Source: Clostridia bacterium
Lineage (GTDB): Bacteria; Bacillota; Clostridia; Oscillospirales; Acutalibacteraceae
NCBI GenBank assembly: GCA_017936615.1
Contig: JAGBFF010000037.1
Span: 1-59,194 of the forward strand
DNA: 59,194 nucleotides
Reading direction: 5' to 3'
The notes below the pieces were generated by a model that worked only from the letters and a program-made list of their open reading frames with translations, searched no databases and was not told where the DNA came from. Positions 43,840 to 52,694 of the stretch are shown piece after piece. The first letter of the stretch is position 1, and each line of letters starts with the position of its first letter. The translations under genes and the position numbers were made by a program.

Positions 43840-44760
43840 TTATTCCACCCGCACTGCCACGATTTCCCCGGACAATATTTCCGGATCCTGTACCACCTGT
43901 GCTCCGGACGCCAGCCCGGAAACCACCAGCACACCGTCGCCGCATTCCTCGCCGAATTCCGGCGTCTGCCGCACCGCCGTGCCGTCTCCTTTGTATACAT
44001 ATATATATTCCACCCCTTCTTCATCCTGCGCGATACAGGTATACGGCACGAGCAGCGCGTTTTCAATAACGTTCACCACCACACTCGCCCGCGCGTTAAG
44101 TCCGGCACGCAGGGAGTCGTCGATCTCGTCCTCCTTCAGCGTTACGATCGCATCCACCACCGTTTCCGAAATCGTGCCGAGGTATTCTTGGTGCGCCGTA
44201 TCCGCAATATAGCTGACCGTCCCATGGTAGACTTCTTTGGAAAATGCCACACCCGTGATCTCCACGACCTGTCCCACCGCGACCCGCGACACGTGCTTTT
44301 CGCGGATCACCACCGCGATGTGGACCGTATCCCCTGCCGAGATCACCACGCACGGCTCCGTGCCTGTGGCGATCTCCCCTTGCCGAACGTTGAGCGATTT
44401 CACCACGCCGCTGACAGGAGCCGTCACCACCGACGGTGTGCCACCCGACACGGCACCGCCGAGCTGTGCCAGCACCTGCTGTGTCGCATCAACGTCCACC
44501 GTAAACAGCACCTCGCCCGCTTGTACCTCCTGCCCTTCGCGCACATGGATCTCACGTGCCACACACGGGGTATCTACATACACCTCACTGCTGTCGGCCG
44601 ACTGCACCTTGCCGGTGCAGTCGATCGTTTGACGAACCGACGAGGTGGTGACCGTCACCAATTCAACCGCTGTCTCCTGCGGCGTCATACTCCGACGTAA
44701 CACCAGCACAGCCGTGAGCGCAACCACCGTTCCCACAGCCAACCACACATATTTTTTCAA
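43840..44760 (-). CDS. Membrane fusion protein (MacA/HlyD-like adaptor)
   Basis: A 306-residue protein with an N-terminal membrane anchor (about residues 5-22), a biotinyl-lipoyl-like hairpin (CVAREIHVREGQEVQAGEVLFTV and APVSGVVKSLNVRQGEIATGTE) and beta-barrel domains, close to YknX/MacA adaptors. The long coiled coil of Gram-negative MacA is almost absent. The start appears to be TTG at 44760, with AAAGGA 9 nt upstream. The ATG seen near it opens a different frame and is not used. It pairs with the permease downstream. Confidence 0.83.
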   Translation of the reverse strand: MKKYVWLAVGTVVALTAVLVLRRSMTPQETAVELVTVTTSSVRQTIDCTGKVQSADSSEVYVDTPCVAREIHVREGQEVQAGEVLFTVDVDATQQVLAQLGGAVSGGTPSVVTAPVSGVVKSLNVRQGEIATGTEPCVVISAGDTVHIAVVIREKHVSRVAVGQVVEITGVAFSKEVYHGTVSYIADTAHQEYLGTISETVVDAIVTLKEDEIDDSLRAGLNARASVVVNVIENALLVPYTCIAQDEEGVEYIYVYKGDGTAVRQTPEFGEECGDGVLVVSGLASGAQVVQDPEILSGEIVAVRVE

Positions 44761-44812
44761 ACCGTTTCATCCTTTCCGCTTTGACGATGTTAGTGTTTGA
44801 CGCAACGGAGAA

Positions 44813-44840
44813 AATATAAGGGGTTCGTCGGATTTTTGCA
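44813..44840 (-). promoter_or_regulatory. Promoter for the adaptor-permease pair
   Basis: On the minus strand TTGCAA (44835-44840), 16 bp, TATATT (44813-44818), just past the radA terminator. Confidence 0.55.
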
Positions 44841-44845
44841 AAAGA

Positions 44846-44879
44846 AAAAGCAGGCTCGGCGCATGAAGCGAGCCTGCTT
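44846..44879 (-). terminator. Terminator after radA
   Basis: A 12-bp perfect stem (AAAGCAGGCTCG with its complement) with a 10-nt loop, followed on the minus strand by TTCTTTTGC. It lies 9 bp after the radA stop. Confidence 0.85.
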
Positions 44880-44888
44880 TTTGCGGTG

Positions 44889-46238
44889 TTATAATTTTTC
44901 GTACGCCTCACGGAGCGTGGCGGCGCCGACGACCTCGATCGGGTAGGTGCCGGGCAGCGTTTTGAGGGTGTGTGCCGGCACGATGACGCGTGTAAATCCG
45001 AGCCGCGCCGCTTCCGCAATGCGTTGCTCTGCGCCCGAAACGGCGCGCAGCTCACCGGCGAGCCCCACCTCGCCGAAGGCGACCACGCCTTCGTCCACCG
45101 GTTTATCTTTGAGACTGGACACCAGCGCCAGCGCCACCGGCAGATCTGCCGCCGGTTCGTCCAACCGCAGACCGCCAATAACATTCAGATAGGTGTCAAG
45201 ATTGGAGAAAAAGAAGCCACAGCGCTTTTCCAGCACCGCGAGCAGCAGCGCCAGGCGATTGTTGTCAAATCCCGTTGCCATGCGGCGTGGGTTGCCGAAC
45301 CCCGTCGGTGAGACCAATCCCTGCACCTCGGCCAGCAGCGGACGCGAGCCCTCCATCATGCAGGCAACGCAGGTGCCGCTGACGTTTTTCGGACGCCCCG
45401 ACAGCAACATCAGCGAGGGATTTTCCACCTCGCACAACCCCTTGTCCCGCATTTCAAACACGCCGATCTCATTGGTGGAGCCGTAGCGGTTCTTCGCACA
45501 ACGCAGCATCCGGTAGTTGCTGTGCGGATCGCCCTCAAAATACAGAACGCAATCCACAATGTGCTCCATCACCTTGGGGCCCGCGATCGCACCGTCCTTG
45601 TTGACGTGGCCGACGATAAACACGGGGATATCCTCCCGCTTGGCAACGCGCATCAGTGCACCGGTACATTCGCGCACCTGCGTGACACTGCCGGGCGATG
45701 ACGAAACCTCCGCCAGACTCACCGTCTGGATCGAGTCCACGATGACGATGTCCGGCTTTTCCGACACCATTGCATTAAGGATAACATTCATATCCGTCTC
45801 GCACAGCAAGAGCAGGTCGCCGTTGTCCACACCGAGGCGCTCTGCGCGCAGCTTGATCTGCCGTGCCGATTCTTCGCCTGACGCATACAGAACGCGGTAG
45901 CTTTGGCTCAAGTGACCGCAGATCTGCAGCAGCAACGTGGATTTCCCGATGCCGGGATCACCGCCGATCAGCATCATGCCGCCCGGCACGATACCGCCGC
46001 CAAGCACGCGGTCCAGCTCCTTCATGCCGGTGGGAAACCGCGTTTCCGCTTGGGTGTCGATCGCATCGATGCGGCAGATCTCCGCCTTAGCACCGACAGC
46101 CGCACCCGCACGGGTCGGCACGATCACCTCTTCGCTGAGCGTGTTCCACTCCCCGCACTGCGGGCACCGCCCCGACCATTTCGGAAACTGACCGCCGCAC
46201 TCGGTGCAAATATACACGTTTTTTTGCTTTCCCGCCAT
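44889..46238 (-). CDS. radA: DNA repair protein RadA (Sms)
   Basis: A 449-residue RecA-like branch-migration helicase. It has the N-terminal zinc finger CTECGGQFPKWSGRCPQCG, Walker A GGDPGIGKSTLLLQI, the RadA-specific KNRYGSTNEIGVF motif and a C-terminal Lon-like domain (ADLPVALALVSSLKDKPVDEGVVAFGEVGLAGELR). It acts in recombination and repair in the cytoplasm. It is 21 bp downstream of cwlD and ends the manA-membrane protein-cwlD-radA unit. Confidence 0.96.
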   Translation of the reverse strand: MAGKQKNVYICTECGGQFPKWSGRCPQCGEWNTLSEEVIVPTRAGAAVGAKAEICRIDAIDTQAETRFPTGMKELDRVLGGGIVPGGMMLIGGDPGIGKSTLLLQICGHLSQSYRVLYASGEESARQIKLRAERLGVDNGDLLLLCETDMNVILNAMVSEKPDIVIVDSIQTVSLAEVSSSPGSVTQVRECTGALMRVAKREDIPVFIVGHVNKDGAIAGPKVMEHIVDCVLYFEGDPHSNYRMLRCAKNRYGSTNEIGVFEMRDKGLCEVENPSLMLLSGRPKNVSGTCVACMMEGSRPLLAEVQGLVSPTGFGNPRRMATGFDNNRLALLLAVLEKRCGFFFSNLDTYLNVIGGLRLDEPAADLPVALALVSSLKDKPVDEGVVAFGEVGLAGELRAVSGAEQRIAEAARLGFTRVIVPAHTLKTLPGTYPIEVVGAATLREAYEKL

Positions 46239-46259
46239 GATACTGCTCCTTTTTTAAAA

Positions 46260-46955
46260 TCAAAAGTAGGTCATGACCCCTGCCGCCACCGCAAATGCCA
46301 TCTGACGTTGATAAACGGCGTCTTTGAGCTTCGCGAGCTCTGCTTGGTTGGACAAAAAGCCGCACTCCACCAAAATCATCGGGCGCGTTGCGTGGTGCAG
46401 CAAATAAATATCCGACGTGCCGCGCTTCAGCGCGCGGGTGTTGTCCGGCTGCAGCAGGGCAATCACCTGATCGCGCACGCTGTCCGCCAACACGCAGCTT
46501 TCCTCCGTGTTGGCAGAATAAAAGATCTGCGTGCCGAAATATTGCGGCTGCGTAAACTTGTTCTGGTGGATACTGACGGTTAGGTCAGCCGCCTCCACCA
46601 TCGCCAGACGATTGTGGATATCACTAACCTTCCGCTCGCGCAGTGTGTCTCCCTCTGTGTTAAGCATCACGTCGGTCGCGCGGGTCATCTGCACGGCATA
46701 GCCCATCACCGTCAGCAGATCGCGCAAAGGCAGAGATACCGCCAGATTCAACTCCTTCTCCAGCGTACCGTCCGACGCCTCTGCGCCGCCATCCGCACCG
46801 CCGTGACCGGGGTCGATCAAAATATGCGGCGCATCCGTCTGTGTGGTCTGCACCGCACGGCGATCGGTCACACCCCACGCCACCGTCAGGATCAGCGCAC
46901 CGCACACAAGCACGATGGCAATATCCGTCACGGTGGATCGAAATTCACGCTTCAC
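46260..46955 (-). CDS. cwlD: N-acetylmuramoyl-L-alanine amidase (CwlD-like)
   Basis: A 231-residue Amidase_3 enzyme with an N-terminal signal-anchor (about residues 10-27). Zinc and catalytic residues are visible: His in LIDPGHGGADGG, Glu in TLEKELNLA, His in TVSIHQNKF and Glu in ILVECGFLSNQAE. CwlD-type enzymes remove stem peptides to form muramic-lactam in spore cortex; vegetative amidases look similar. GTG 46955 is favoured because GGGAGGG abuts the upstream ATG (46961) but sits 6 nt before this GTG. The leader can form a hairpin (about 46966-46990) covering part of that ribosome site. Confidence 0.87.
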   Translation of the reverse strand: MKREFRSTVTDIAIVLVCGALILTVAWGVTDRRAVQTTQTDAPHILIDPGHGGADGGAEASDGTLEKELNLAVSLPLRDLLTVMGYAVQMTRATDVMLNTEGDTLRERKVSDIHNRLAMVEAADLTVSIHQNKFTQPQYFGTQIFYSANTEESCVLADSVRDQVIALLQPDNTRALKRGTSDIYLLHHATRPMILVECGFLSNQAELAKLKDAVYQRQMAFAVAAGVMTYF

Positions 46956-46996
46956 ACACATCCCTCCCCTGCATACATACGCAGAGGGGACGGTGA

Positions 46997-47611
46997 TTAT
47001 CGCAGTTTGTTTTTGCTGTTCTTGTTATTTTTGTACATAAGCTTTTGTGCGAAAGTAAACTGACGGTACCCGATGTAATAGAATCCCCACGAAGCCAGAA
47101 CGATCACTACAGTGGGAATGACCGATAGCAAAATACCCACCCAGGAGCAATCTGCCGCCGGCACGTTGGCGCGCTCGCCAAGCGTCCATACAATGATCGG
47201 GTACAGTGCAAAATTTGAGGCGCGATAAAGCTGCATATATGCCGGCCAGAAACCGATAAGTTTCTCCAGAATGATCAAAATATACCCCACGAACGCCGGT
47301 ACCGCCGACAGCAGACCAACCTTGAGGCCCAGATGCGGATCACCCGCGGCACCACCGAACATCACGGGGCCACCATCCTTATCGCCCTGCTTCCACATTT
47401 CTGCATAAATGATGGTCAGGGAAAGAAACGCCTGCAGGATCAACACGACTAAATGCATCAAGAAAGAGGCGCTCGGCGACAGCGTCGCGGTGTCCGGCGT
47501 GATGGCGTGGGTAATAATACCGACAGAAAAATACATAAATGTACCCAACACCGTCGACAGCACACAGCGGCCGTACAAGCGCAGCGCCCGTTTCAGCAGA
47601 TCGTTTTTCAT
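46997..47611 (-). CDS. Conserved-looking membrane protein of unknown function
   Basis: A protein of about 204 residues with four or five hydrophobic segments (near residues 18-38, 50-72, 98-118, 135-148 and 162-186). Between segments it has a charged loop (AEMWKQGDKDGGPVMFGGAAGDPHLGLK) and it ends in a basic, Asn-rich tail. I do not recognise the family. ATG 47611 is preferred to ATG 47617 because GAGGTGA lies 8 nt before it. It sits between manA and cwlD, 25 bp after manA. Confidence 0.72.
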   Translation of the reverse strand: MKNDLLKRALRLYGRCVLSTVLGTFMYFSVGIITHAITPDTATLSPSASFLMHLVVLILQAFLSLTIIYAEMWKQGDKDGGPVMFGGAAGDPHLGLKVGLLSAVPAFVGYILIILEKLIGFWPAYMQLYRASNFALYPIIVWTLGERANVPAADCSWVGILLSVIPTVVIVLASWGFYYIGYRQFTFAQKLMYKNNKNSKNKLR

Positions 47612-47636
47612 GTTCATTCACCTCATATATATTACA

Positions 47637-48572
47637 TTATATCACAGCCACGGGCGGGTTGGCAACTAACAACACCGTCGCATCGCCCGTAACCGTATAC
47701 GCACCCAGTCCTGCGGGAAGAAAGACGCCCTCACCCGCGTGCAGCGGCACATCGGCAACCACAACCGTTCCTTCCGTGACCAAGAGATAGTGATAACTCT
47801 CCTCCGTGCACATCCGCCCGACGGTTCCCCGAACAGTCAGCTCCCGCACCTCAAAATACGGACAAGAGCTAAGCAATCGTATACCGTCGTCACACAACGG
47901 CATCAGGGGCGGCACGGTTTTCTCCAGCACCGCTGCGCGCACGCCTTTGTCGATATGCAGCTCACGGGGATTGCCATCTTTATCGCGGCGGTCGTAATCG
48001 TACAATCGATACGTGACGTTGGAGTTTTGCTGGATCTCAGCAATCAGATTGCCGGCTCCGATGGCGTGAACCGTCCCCGCCTCCACAAAAAAGGCCTGCC
48101 CTTTGCGCGAGGGGATGCTGTCCAGCAGCTCCACGACCGTATTATCACGGATCGCTTCAGCAAATACAGCGAGAGAAACGCGTTCTTTGACACCGTACAC
48201 GATTCGTGCTCCGGGTTCCGCCGCTATCACATACCACATCTCGGTCTTGCCGTTCTGCCCTTCCCACGCCTGTGCCTGCTCGTTGTTAGGGTGCACCTGT
48301 ATACTAAGATCAGCTGCCGCATCGATGAGTTTAACCAGCACCGGCAACTCATCTGAGGTGCGAGCCGTTCCCAACACGGACGGATCCGCCGCGATATACG
48401 CCGCCAACGTGGTACCATCCTGCTCGCCACCGACAATCACCGAAAGCCCGTCGGGGTGAGTGCTCAGTTCCCAACTTTCCGCGGTGCGTTCCATACCGGA
48501 GCGCTTTCCATAAATATCGTTCAGCTTTGTACCGCCCCACAGATACTCTTTGAAAGCGGCCTGTAGCTTCAA
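47637..48572 (-). CDS. manA: Mannose-6-phosphate isomerase, class I
   Basis: A 311-residue cupin enzyme interconverting mannose-6-phosphate and fructose-6-phosphate. FKEYLWGGTKL, the Zn-binding LSIQVHPNNEQAQAWEGQNGKTEMWYVI and FVEAGTVHAIGAGNLIAEIQQNSNVTYRLYDYDR are all present. In this frame no ATG or GTG is available; the only start near the conserved N-terminus is TTG 48572, just after a TAG. A good GAGGTGAGCT-GTG start sits one frame away, so a small indel or unusual start is possible. First gene of manA-membrane protein-cwlD-radA. Confidence 0.9.
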   Translation of the reverse strand: MKLQAAFKEYLWGGTKLNDIYGKRSGMERTAESWELSTHPDGLSVIVGGEQDGTTLAAYIAADPSVLGTARTSDELPVLVKLIDAAADLSIQVHPNNEQAQAWEGQNGKTEMWYVIAAEPGARIVYGVKERVSLAVFAEAIRDNTVVELLDSIPSRKGQAFFVEAGTVHAIGAGNLIAEIQQNSNVTYRLYDYDRRDKDGNPRELHIDKGVRAAVLEKTVPPLMPLCDDGIRLLSSCPYFEVRELTVRGTVGRMCTEESYHYLLVTEGTVVVADVPLHAGEGVFLPAGLGAYTVTGDATVLLVANPPVAVI

Positions 48573-48605
48573 AGGCTACATTCACAGCTCACCTCACAGA
48601 TTCTA

Positions 48606-48635
48606 ATGATAGCACACGCTCAAAGTTTTTGTCAA
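48606..48635 (-). promoter_or_regulatory. Promoter for manA operon
   Basis: On the minus strand TTGACA (48630-48635), 18 bp, TATCAT (48606-48611). It faces away from the promoter of the GH5-like gene. Confidence 0.65.
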
Positions 48636-48642
48636 CAAAGGC

Positions 48643-48672
48643 TTTACTTTGCCGCTTTGCCTATGCTACAAT
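48643..48672 (+). promoter_or_regulatory. Promoter for the GH5-like gene
   Basis: TTTACT (48643-48648), 18 bp, TACAAT (48667-48672), about 30 bp before the GTG start. Confidence 0.5.
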
Positions 48673-48704
48673 GATACCAACCTGTGATCAAAGGGGTGAT
48701 TCCT

Positions 48705-50564
48705 GTGCAACGTGAGTTTTTTATCGGTTGTAACTACTGGGCCTCCACCGCCGGTACCGAGATGTGGAAAAAATGGGACCCTGCCGCGATCCGCGAGGAT
48801 CTTCGGGTACTTTCGCAGCATGGTGTTTCCTGTATGCGCGTATTTCCCAACTGGCGAGATTTCCAGCCGGTTTCTCCTGTTATCGACAGTCATTGCCATG
48901 TGCGGGAGTACCGCATGGAAAACGGTGCGATGCCGCCAAACCCCGAGTTTTTAGATTCGATTATGCTGGAGCGCTTTTCGGATTTCTGTGACATCTGCGA
49001 TGAGTTCGACGTTCGTCTTATTGTCGGTCTGATCACCGGATTTATGAGTGGTCAAACCCATATCCCCACCGCCTTGTACGGTAAAAATCTGCTCACCGAC
49101 CCCACAGCTTTGCTGTTTCAGCAGCGGTTTATCCGCGGCTTTGTTTCACATTTTCGCGAGCGTGACACCATCTACGCGTGGGACCTCGGTAACGAATGTA
49201 ATAATCTGGCGCCCGTTGCTTCTGAGGAAGAAGCGACCGCTTGGAGCGTGACGATTGCAAACGCGATTCGCGCCGCCGACCCGACGCGACCTGTGATCTC
49301 GGGCATGCACGGGTTGGCACCAACACAGGATCAAAGTCGTTGGACGATCTCCGGACAAGCTGAGGCGTGCGACGTTCTCACTACCCACCCCTATCCGTAC
49401 TTCGTGCCGTATGCCGGGCACGATCCCATTGCCTCGATGCGCACGGCGCTTCACGCGACCTGTGAGACAAAGTTTTACGGCGATATCGGTAACCGCCCTT
49501 GCTTGGTAGAAGAGCTTGGCACACTGGGGCCGATGATCTGCTCCGACGAAACGGCGGCAGATTTTATGCGCGTCAACCTGTGGTCGAACAAGATCCATGG
49601 CGCCACAGGTGTGCTGTGGTGGTGCGCCAACGAACAAAGCCATCTGACCCATACTCCCTACACCTATTGCATGAACGAGCTGGAGCTGGGTATGCGCTAT
49701 GCCGACGGTTCACCGAAGCCCGTATTGCTCGAAACCGGTAAATTTGTCGAGCAGCTCCGCTCCTTGTCCTTTGAATTACCGCCCTGCGAGGAAGACGCCG
49801 TCTGTATTTCAACCTACGACCAAAAGCAATGGGGCGTCGCCTTTATGGCAACCTGTCTGGCGAAGCAAGCCGGTATGACATTGCGGTACATGGCTCCGGA
49901 TCAGCCATTGCCGTCCTCAAACGTTTATATGCTCCCCTCGGTCGAGGGTACCTCCGTGCTTCCGCGGGAAAATTACGTGGCTCTTCAGCAGAAGGTACGC
50001 GACGGTGCCACGCTATACATCTCGAACCACACGGCGTTTTTGGCAGACTTTGAGCCACTCACAGGTCTGCGTGTATTGGATTCCGGTGCCGGAGGCGACG
50101 GTTCGGTAACGCTCGGCAAAGACCGTATTCCGTTCAGGCGTGAGCGTGAATTCCGCCTGGCTCCGACCACGGCAAAGATTATCGCCACCGATGATCGCGG
50201 TAATCCCGCTGTGGCTGTCCATTCTCTCGGCAAAGGACGGGTTATCTTCGTCAACTTTCCGTTGGAATCCATGCTACTCTGCGAAAACGAATTCACTGCG
50301 GGTAATTATTATCAGCTTTACCGCACGGTGTTTGCCGATGTGCTCGCCGGCAAGGCGGTCACAACGACCAATCCTTTTATTGGTTTGACCCAACATCCCG
50401 ACCGTGACGGCAGCATCGTTTGTGCCGCCGTAAACTATTCCGACGCGCCGCAAAATACGGAGTTTATACTCCAAAACAACGCGCAATGGGTAGAAACGCT
50501 ATACGGCAGCGCAGACACGATCGCACCGTTTGATGTTTGCTTTTTCCGCGTTCGTCCCGCATAA
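48705..50564 (+). CDS. Clan GH-A glycoside hydrolase (GH5-like) with a C-terminal GATase-like domain
   Basis: A 619-residue protein. Residues 1 to about 350 form a TIM barrel with the clan GH-A acid/base Glu in YAWDLGNECNNL and a likely nucleophile Glu in PCLVEELGTLGP, as in GH5 mannanases and relatives. The C-terminal part (YISNHTAF and GKGRVIFVNFPLESMLL) resembles the glutamine-amidotransferase-like domain of GH42-type enzymes. There is no signal peptide, so it is cytosolic. GTG 48705 follows AAAGGGGTGATTCCT; an earlier ATG at 48684 overlaps that site. Divergent from manA, which hints at mannosides, but the substrate is unproven. Confidence 0.75.
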   Translation: MQREFFIGCNYWASTAGTEMWKKWDPAAIREDLRVLSQHGVSCMRVFPNWRDFQPVSPVIDSHCHVREYRMENGAMPPNPEFLDSIMLERFSDFCDICDEFDVRLIVGLITGFMSGQTHIPTALYGKNLLTDPTALLFQQRFIRGFVSHFRERDTIYAWDLGNECNNLAPVASEEEATAWSVTIANAIRAADPTRPVISGMHGLAPTQDQSRWTISGQAEACDVLTTHPYPYFVPYAGHDPIASMRTALHATCETKFYGDIGNRPCLVEELGTLGPMICSDETAADFMRVNLWSNKIHGATGVLWWCANEQSHLTHTPYTYCMNELELGMRYADGSPKPVLLETGKFVEQLRSLSFELPPCEEDAVCISTYDQKQWGVAFMATCLAKQAGMTLRYMAPDQPLPSSNVYMLPSVEGTSVLPRENYVALQQKVRDGATLYISNHTAFLADFEPLTGLRVLDSGAGGDGSVTLGKDRIPFRREREFRLAPTTAKIIATDDRGNPAVAVHSLGKGRVIFVNFPLESMLLCENEFTAGNYYQLYRTVFADVLAGKAVTTTNPFIGLTQHPDRDGSIVCAAVNYSDAPQNTEFILQNNAQWVETLYGSADTIAPFDVCFFRVRPA

Positions 50565-50590
50565 TTCACACAACAACGTTGCACAGTAGA

Positions 50591-50623
50591 AAACCGCCGC
50601 GACCGAATCGGTCGCGGCGGTTT
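50591..50623. terminator. Bidirectional terminator between GH5-like gene and TIM-barrel gene
   Basis: A 15-bp perfect stem (AAACCGCCGCGACCG with its complement) with a 3-nt loop between convergent genes. Confidence 0.88.
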
Positions 50624-50630
50624 GTTGATC

Positions 50631-51296
50631 TCACAGATAGCGCTGACGATAGTCACGCATGGACGCGGCAAACAGCTCACCGTTTGTGGGTGGCGTATAG
50701 GTGATCGCATTCGCTCCCGCACGGATCGTTTGCAGGATTGTTTCATCCGTAGGGCCACCGGTCGCGATGATCGGAATATCGGGATACCGTTCCCGAATAA
50801 ACGCCACGACCGACGCTGTATTGGCTGCAGCAGAGACGTTCAGTATGTCTGCGCCTGCCTCAATACGCTCGGCAATATCCTGTTTGTCTGACACGACGGT
50901 AGCAACAATCGGAATATCTACGACGGCATTGATGCTGCGGATAACCTCAGGGTCCATAGGAGCGTTAACCACAACACCAAACGCGCCTTGGTTCTCTGCC
51001 TCTATCGCCAGACGAACCGAGCGGTCACCCGAGGTCAAGCCACCGCCAACGCCGACAAATACCGGTGCGTCTGCGACCGAAATGATCGCCTGTGCGATAG
51101 TCGGCTGCGGCGTAAAAGGATACACGGCGATGACCGCATCCGTGTTGATATTCTTAATGATCGCCACATCGGTGGAAAACACCAACGATTTAATACGGCG
51201 CCCGAAGATGGAAATACCGCTGCACTCATACGTACTGCTTGGCACATCCAGCTTGTGACTGCGCAGTGTGCCGTTGTATTCCGGAATTCTTTTCAT
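50631..51296 (-). CDS. Conserved TIM-barrel protein annotated elsewhere as a putative hydrolase
   Basis: A 221-residue protein that looks like a phosphate-binding TIM barrel: VFVGVGGGLTSGDRSVRLA, DIPIVATVVSDKQDIAERIEAGADILNVSAA and PDIPIIATGGPTDETILQTIRAGANAITYTP. The last is a glycine-rich phosphate-site loop. The N-terminal part GISIFGRRIKSLVFSTDVAIIKN is well conserved in a family that is widespread in Clostridia and, as far as I know, uncharacterised. It is next to, and in the same direction as, gapA but separated by a terminator. AAAGGAG precedes ATG 51296. Confidence 0.8.
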   Translation of the reverse strand: MKRIPEYNGTLRSHKLDVPSSTYECSGISIFGRRIKSLVFSTDVAIIKNINTDAVIAVYPFTPQPTIAQAIISVADAPVFVGVGGGLTSGDRSVRLAIEAENQGAFGVVVNAPMDPEVIRSINAVVDIPIVATVVSDKQDIAERIEAGADILNVSAAANTASVVAFIRERYPDIPIIATGGPTDETILQTIRAGANAITYTPPTNGELFAASMRDYRQRYL

Positions 51297-51330
51297 CCTG
51301 CATTATCTCCTTTCGCGTTGTTTTAAAAAA

Positions 51331-51356
51331 GCAGGCGCACCGGTTGATGCGCCTGC
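51331..51356 (-). terminator. Terminator of gapA
   Basis: A 9-bp stem (GCAGGCGCA with its complement) with an 8-nt loop, followed on the minus strand by TTTTTTAAAA. Confidence 0.85.
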
Positions 51357-51378
51357 CGTTTGTTCGTTATAACCGAGA

Positions 51379-52392
51379 TTAGCCCAGCTCAGCGAAATAC
51401 TTGATGGTGCGGACCATCTGGCTGGTGTAGGAGTTCTCGTTGTCGTACCAAGACACGACCTGAACCTGATAGGTCTCGTCGTCGATCTTGGTGACCATGG
51501 TCTGGGTCGCATCGAACAGCGAGCCGTAGGTGATGCCAACAACGTCGGAGGACACGATCTGATCCTCGTTGTAGCCGTAGGAAGCGGAAGCCGCCGCCTT
51601 CATCGCTGCGTTGATACCTTCCTTGGTGATGTCCTTACCCTTAACGACAGCCACCAGGATGGTGGTGGAACCGGTGGTAACCGGCACGCGCTGAGCGGAA
51701 CCGATCAGCTTGCCGTTGAGCTCGGGGATAACCAGACCGATCGCCTTTGCAGCGCCGGTAGAGTTGGGAACGATGTTCGCAGCGCCGGCACGGGCACGAC
51801 GGAGGTCACCCTTGCGGTGCGGGCCGTCCAGGATCATCTGATCACCGGTATAAGCGTGCACGGTGGTCATAATACCGCTCTGGATGGGAGCATACTCGTT
51901 CAGAGCCTTCGCCATGGGCGCGAGGCAGTTGGTGGTGCAGGACGCAGCGGAGATGATGGTATCCTCTTTGGTCAGGGTGTTCTCATTCACGCTGTACACG
52001 ATGGTGGGCAGATCGTTGCCGGCAGGAGCCGAGATAACGACCTTCTTCGCGCCGGCGTCGATATGAGCCTGGGACTTCGCCTTGGAAGCGAAGAAACCGG
52101 TGCACTCCAGAACGACGTCCACGCCGATCTTTGCCCAAGGCAGGTTGGCGGGGTCTTTTTCAGCGAGGATCTCGATCTTCTTACCATCGACGGTGATCGA
52201 GGTCTCGTCCGCTTCGACGGTGTGACCGTCGTAACGGCCCTGAGCCGTATCATACTTCAGCAAGTGTGCCAGCATCTCGGGGCTGGTGAGGTCGTTGATC
52301 GCGACGATCTCATAACCCTCAGCGCCGAACATCTGACGGAACGCCAGACGGCCGATGCGGCCAAAACCGTTGATTGCTACTTTAACTGCCAT
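51379..52392 (-). CDS. gapA: Glyceraldehyde-3-phosphate dehydrogenase
   Basis: A 337-residue glycolytic enzyme with the NAD-binding start [16 protein letters not shown], the catalytic Cys152 in [17 protein letters not shown] and the substrate-loop region [24 protein letters not shown]. Asp35 of AINDLT points to NAD rather than NADP. GGAGGAATTAGTT gives ATG 52392. It is transcribed alone from a promoter 35-60 bp upstream. High codon bias and GAG/CTG preference suggest strong expression. Confidence 0.97.
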   Translation of the reverse strand: MAVKVAINGFGRIGRLAFRQMFGAEGYEIVAINDLTSPEMLAHLLKYDTAQGRYDGHTVEADETSITVDGKKIEILAEKDPANLPWAKIGVDVVLECTGFFASKAKSQAHIDAGAKKVVISAPAGNDLPTIVYSVNENTLTKEDTIISAASCTTNCLAPMAKALNEYAPIQSGIMTTVHAYTGDQMILDGPHRKGDLRRARAGAANIVPNSTGAAKAIGLVIPELNGKLIGSAQRVPVTTGSTTILVAVVKGKDITKEGINAAMKAAASASYGYNEDQIVSSDVVGITYGSLFDATQTMVTKIDDETYQVQVVSWYDNENSYTSQMVRTIKYFAELG

Positions 52393-52426
52393 AACTAATT
52401 CCTCCAATTAATTATAATCTTGTATT

Positions 52427-52455
52427 ATCTTACCACCGTTTACACGGTTTTTCAA
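52427..52455 (-). promoter_or_regulatory. Promoter for gapA
   Basis: On the minus strand TTGAAA (52450-52455), 17 bp, TAAGAT (52427-52432). It starts 38 bp after the end of the acidic reading frame at 52494. Confidence 0.65.
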
Positions 52456-52493
52456 GAACTTTGAGAAATTTTTGCGGATTATCCGTCTCTTTT

Positions 52494-52694
52494 TTAAGAA
52501 TTTCGGTTAATGATCTCGTTAATGATATCTTCCAATTCCAACGGATGGCGCTCCCCGTCGGGTAAGACGCCGTCCTCCTCGTCATCCTCAGGATCGGTCG
52601 ACAGCGCATCAACATCCAGCAAAAACTCCGCCACATCCTCTTCCTCGGCTTCCGCAGTTGACCCCGGTTCATCCTCTGCAGATACCGGCTCCTC
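52494..52694 (-). other. In-frame acidic continuation beyond a TAG codon
   Basis: Directly after the TAG (52695-52697) of the membrane protein gene, the same frame stays open for 66 codons to a TAA at 52494. It reads EEPVSAEDEPGSTAEAEEED, continues with many Asp/Glu codons, and ends PLELEDIINEIINRNS. The composition and amphipathic end look like a real cytoplasmic tail, not random sequence. There is no start codon with a ribosome site, so it is either translated by readthrough or is a tail cut off by a point mutation. Confidence 0.7.

Noticed and set aside
44663..45184. A minus-strand frame with an ATG before the adaptor gene that could look like its start
   Set aside because: The ATG opens a different frame that is not the adaptor; the adaptor domain begins at TTG 44760.
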